Assembly: GCA_946478895.1 (NCBI GenBank)
Contig: CAMLDY010000136.1
Location: 1-6,008, forward strand
DNA length: 6,008 nt
Direction of reading: 5' to 3'
From: an uncultured Gemmatimonadota bacterium
Lineage (GTDB): Bacteria > Gemmatimonadota > Gemmatimonadetes > Gemmatimonadales > Gemmatimonadaceae
In this document: one piece after another, positions 5,416 through 6,008 of the stretch
How the letters are laid out: each line of letters starts with the position of its first letter
How positions within the stretch are numbered: the first letter of the stretch is position 1
Position numbers and translations under genes: made by a program
The notes under the pieces: generated by a model
Database searches by the model: none
What the model saw: the letters and a program-made list of their open reading frames with translations, nothing else
Told to the model about the DNA's origin: nothing

Positions 5416-6008
5416 GTGAGGATCAGCAGGTACGAGCCGCAGAAAGCGCTCCTCGTAGATCATCCGCCGGCCGGCGATCGCTGGATCCATGAGCTCAAGC
5501 TCGACGGCTTCAGAATGGGAATTCTCATCGACGGCCGCAGCGTCCGCATCATCTCACGGCGCGGCACCGAGTACACGACCCAGTTTCCGGAGATCGTTGC
5601 CGCAGCGCGGAAGCTCGGGACGAAGAACGCGATCATCGATGGGGAGATCGTGGTGCTCGACAAGAAGGGTGTGTCGCGATTTCAGCTGTTGCAGCAGCTG
5701 GGCGCCAATCGCGCCGGTCTCACCTACTTCGCGTTCGATCTGCTCGGCGTCGATGGAAAGAATCTCACCCGCGAGCCGCTCGAGGAGCGCAAGCGCGCGC
5801 TGGTGAAGCTCATTGGGCGACGCACCGGAATCATCCGCTACACCGACCACGTCGTCGGCAACGGCGACAAAGTATTCGCCAACGCCTGCGCGCTCGGCGC
5901 CGAAGGCATCATCAGCAAGCTGCGCGACGGGCCGTATCGACTGGGTGCGCGCAGCTCCGACTGGCAGAAGATCAAGTGCATCAAGCGGCAGGAGTTCGTC
6001 GTCGGCGG
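5416..6008 (+). CDS. LigD-type ATP-dependent DNA ligase, 3' partial
   Basis: The frame is open from GTG 5416 to the window edge (197 residues). It carries the full nucleotidyl-transfer motif set of ATP-dependent DNA ligases: motif I 'ELKLDGFR' with the adenylated lysine K28 and R33, 'SRRG' (47-50), motif III 'DGEIVVLD' (75-82, E77), 'YFAFDLL' (104-110), motif IV 'EGIISK' (163-168), and motif V 'WQKIK' (183-187). The wording, including 'IRYTDHV' (140-146) and 'IKRQEFVVG' at the edge, is that of the LigD ligase domain used in bacterial non-homologous end joining with Ku. The catalytic domain begins almost at the start codon, so no polymerase or phosphoesterase domain precedes it; a C-terminal OB domain, and possibly more, lies beyond the window. 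GTG 5416 is the only sensible start, since the next in-frame Met (34) falls inside motif I. It follows the VOC gene by 22 bases on the same strand, and co-transcription is possible. Confidence 0.93.
   Translation, partial: MRISRYEPQKALLVDHPPAGDRWIHELKLDGFRMGILIDGRSVRIISRRGTEYTTQFPEIVAAARKLGTKNAIIDGEIVVLDKKGVSRFQLLQQLGANRAGLTYFAFDLLGVDGKNLTREPLEERKRALVKLIGRRTGIIRYTDHVVGNGDKVFANACALGAEGIISKLRDGPYRLGARSSDWQKIKCIKRQEFVVG

Noticed and set aside
5489..5850. ORFs 5489-5806 (+) and 5554-5850 (-) in the ligase region
   Set aside because: They are shadow frames; the ligase frame from 5416 contains all expected nucleotidyl-transfer motifs without a stop.

Overview
This 6 kb window comes from a GC-rich bacterial chromosome. 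It is densely coded, has short gaps and frequent GTG starts, and carries no RNA gene, mobile element or CRISPR array that I can see. The gene mix (family 43 glycoside hydrolase with carbohydrate-binding-type modules, a phosphofructokinase with pyrophosphate-type residues, a LigD-type DNA ligase, hotdog and VOC enzymes) fits a soil or environmental bacterium such as Gemmatimonadota or Acidobacteriota. That placement is an impression from general knowledge and is not shown by the sequence.

Layout, left to right. (1) 1-1728 (+): the 3' part of a GH43-discoidin-Fn3 protein whose start lies before the window. (2) 1761-3244 (+): a compact three-gene cluster made of a 48-residue very basic protein (1804-1950), a protein with a nucleotidyltransferase-like motif (1947-2471), and an endonuclease/exonuclease/phosphatase-family hydrolase (2474-3244). 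The first two genes overlap by a GTGA and the second and third are 2 bases apart. A near-perfect 11-bp stem (1761-1771 with 1790-1800) occludes the Shine-Dalgarno sequence of the first gene, the only good ribosome site in the cluster. (3) 3254-4441 (-): 6-phosphofructokinase, convergent with the cluster and divergent from what follows. (4) 4489-5393 (+): a hotdog thioesterase followed by a VOC-fold protein, coupled by a TGATG stop/start overlap. (5) 5416 to the right edge (+): the adenylation domain of a LigD-type ATP-dependent DNA ligase, cut off by the window end. A perfect 12-base palindrome lies just before its start.

The enzyme genes are mostly housekeeping or accessory metabolism. The part that most deserves a second look is 1761-3244. 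A hairpin that could gate translation sits in front of a tightly packed set that pairs a nucleotidyltransferase-like protein with a phosphodiester-hydrolase-fold protein. The small first gene is easy to miss, because a longer ORF in another frame (GTG at 1746) covers it and makes the nucleotidyltransferase-like protein look falsely long. Any joint function of these three genes is inference only.
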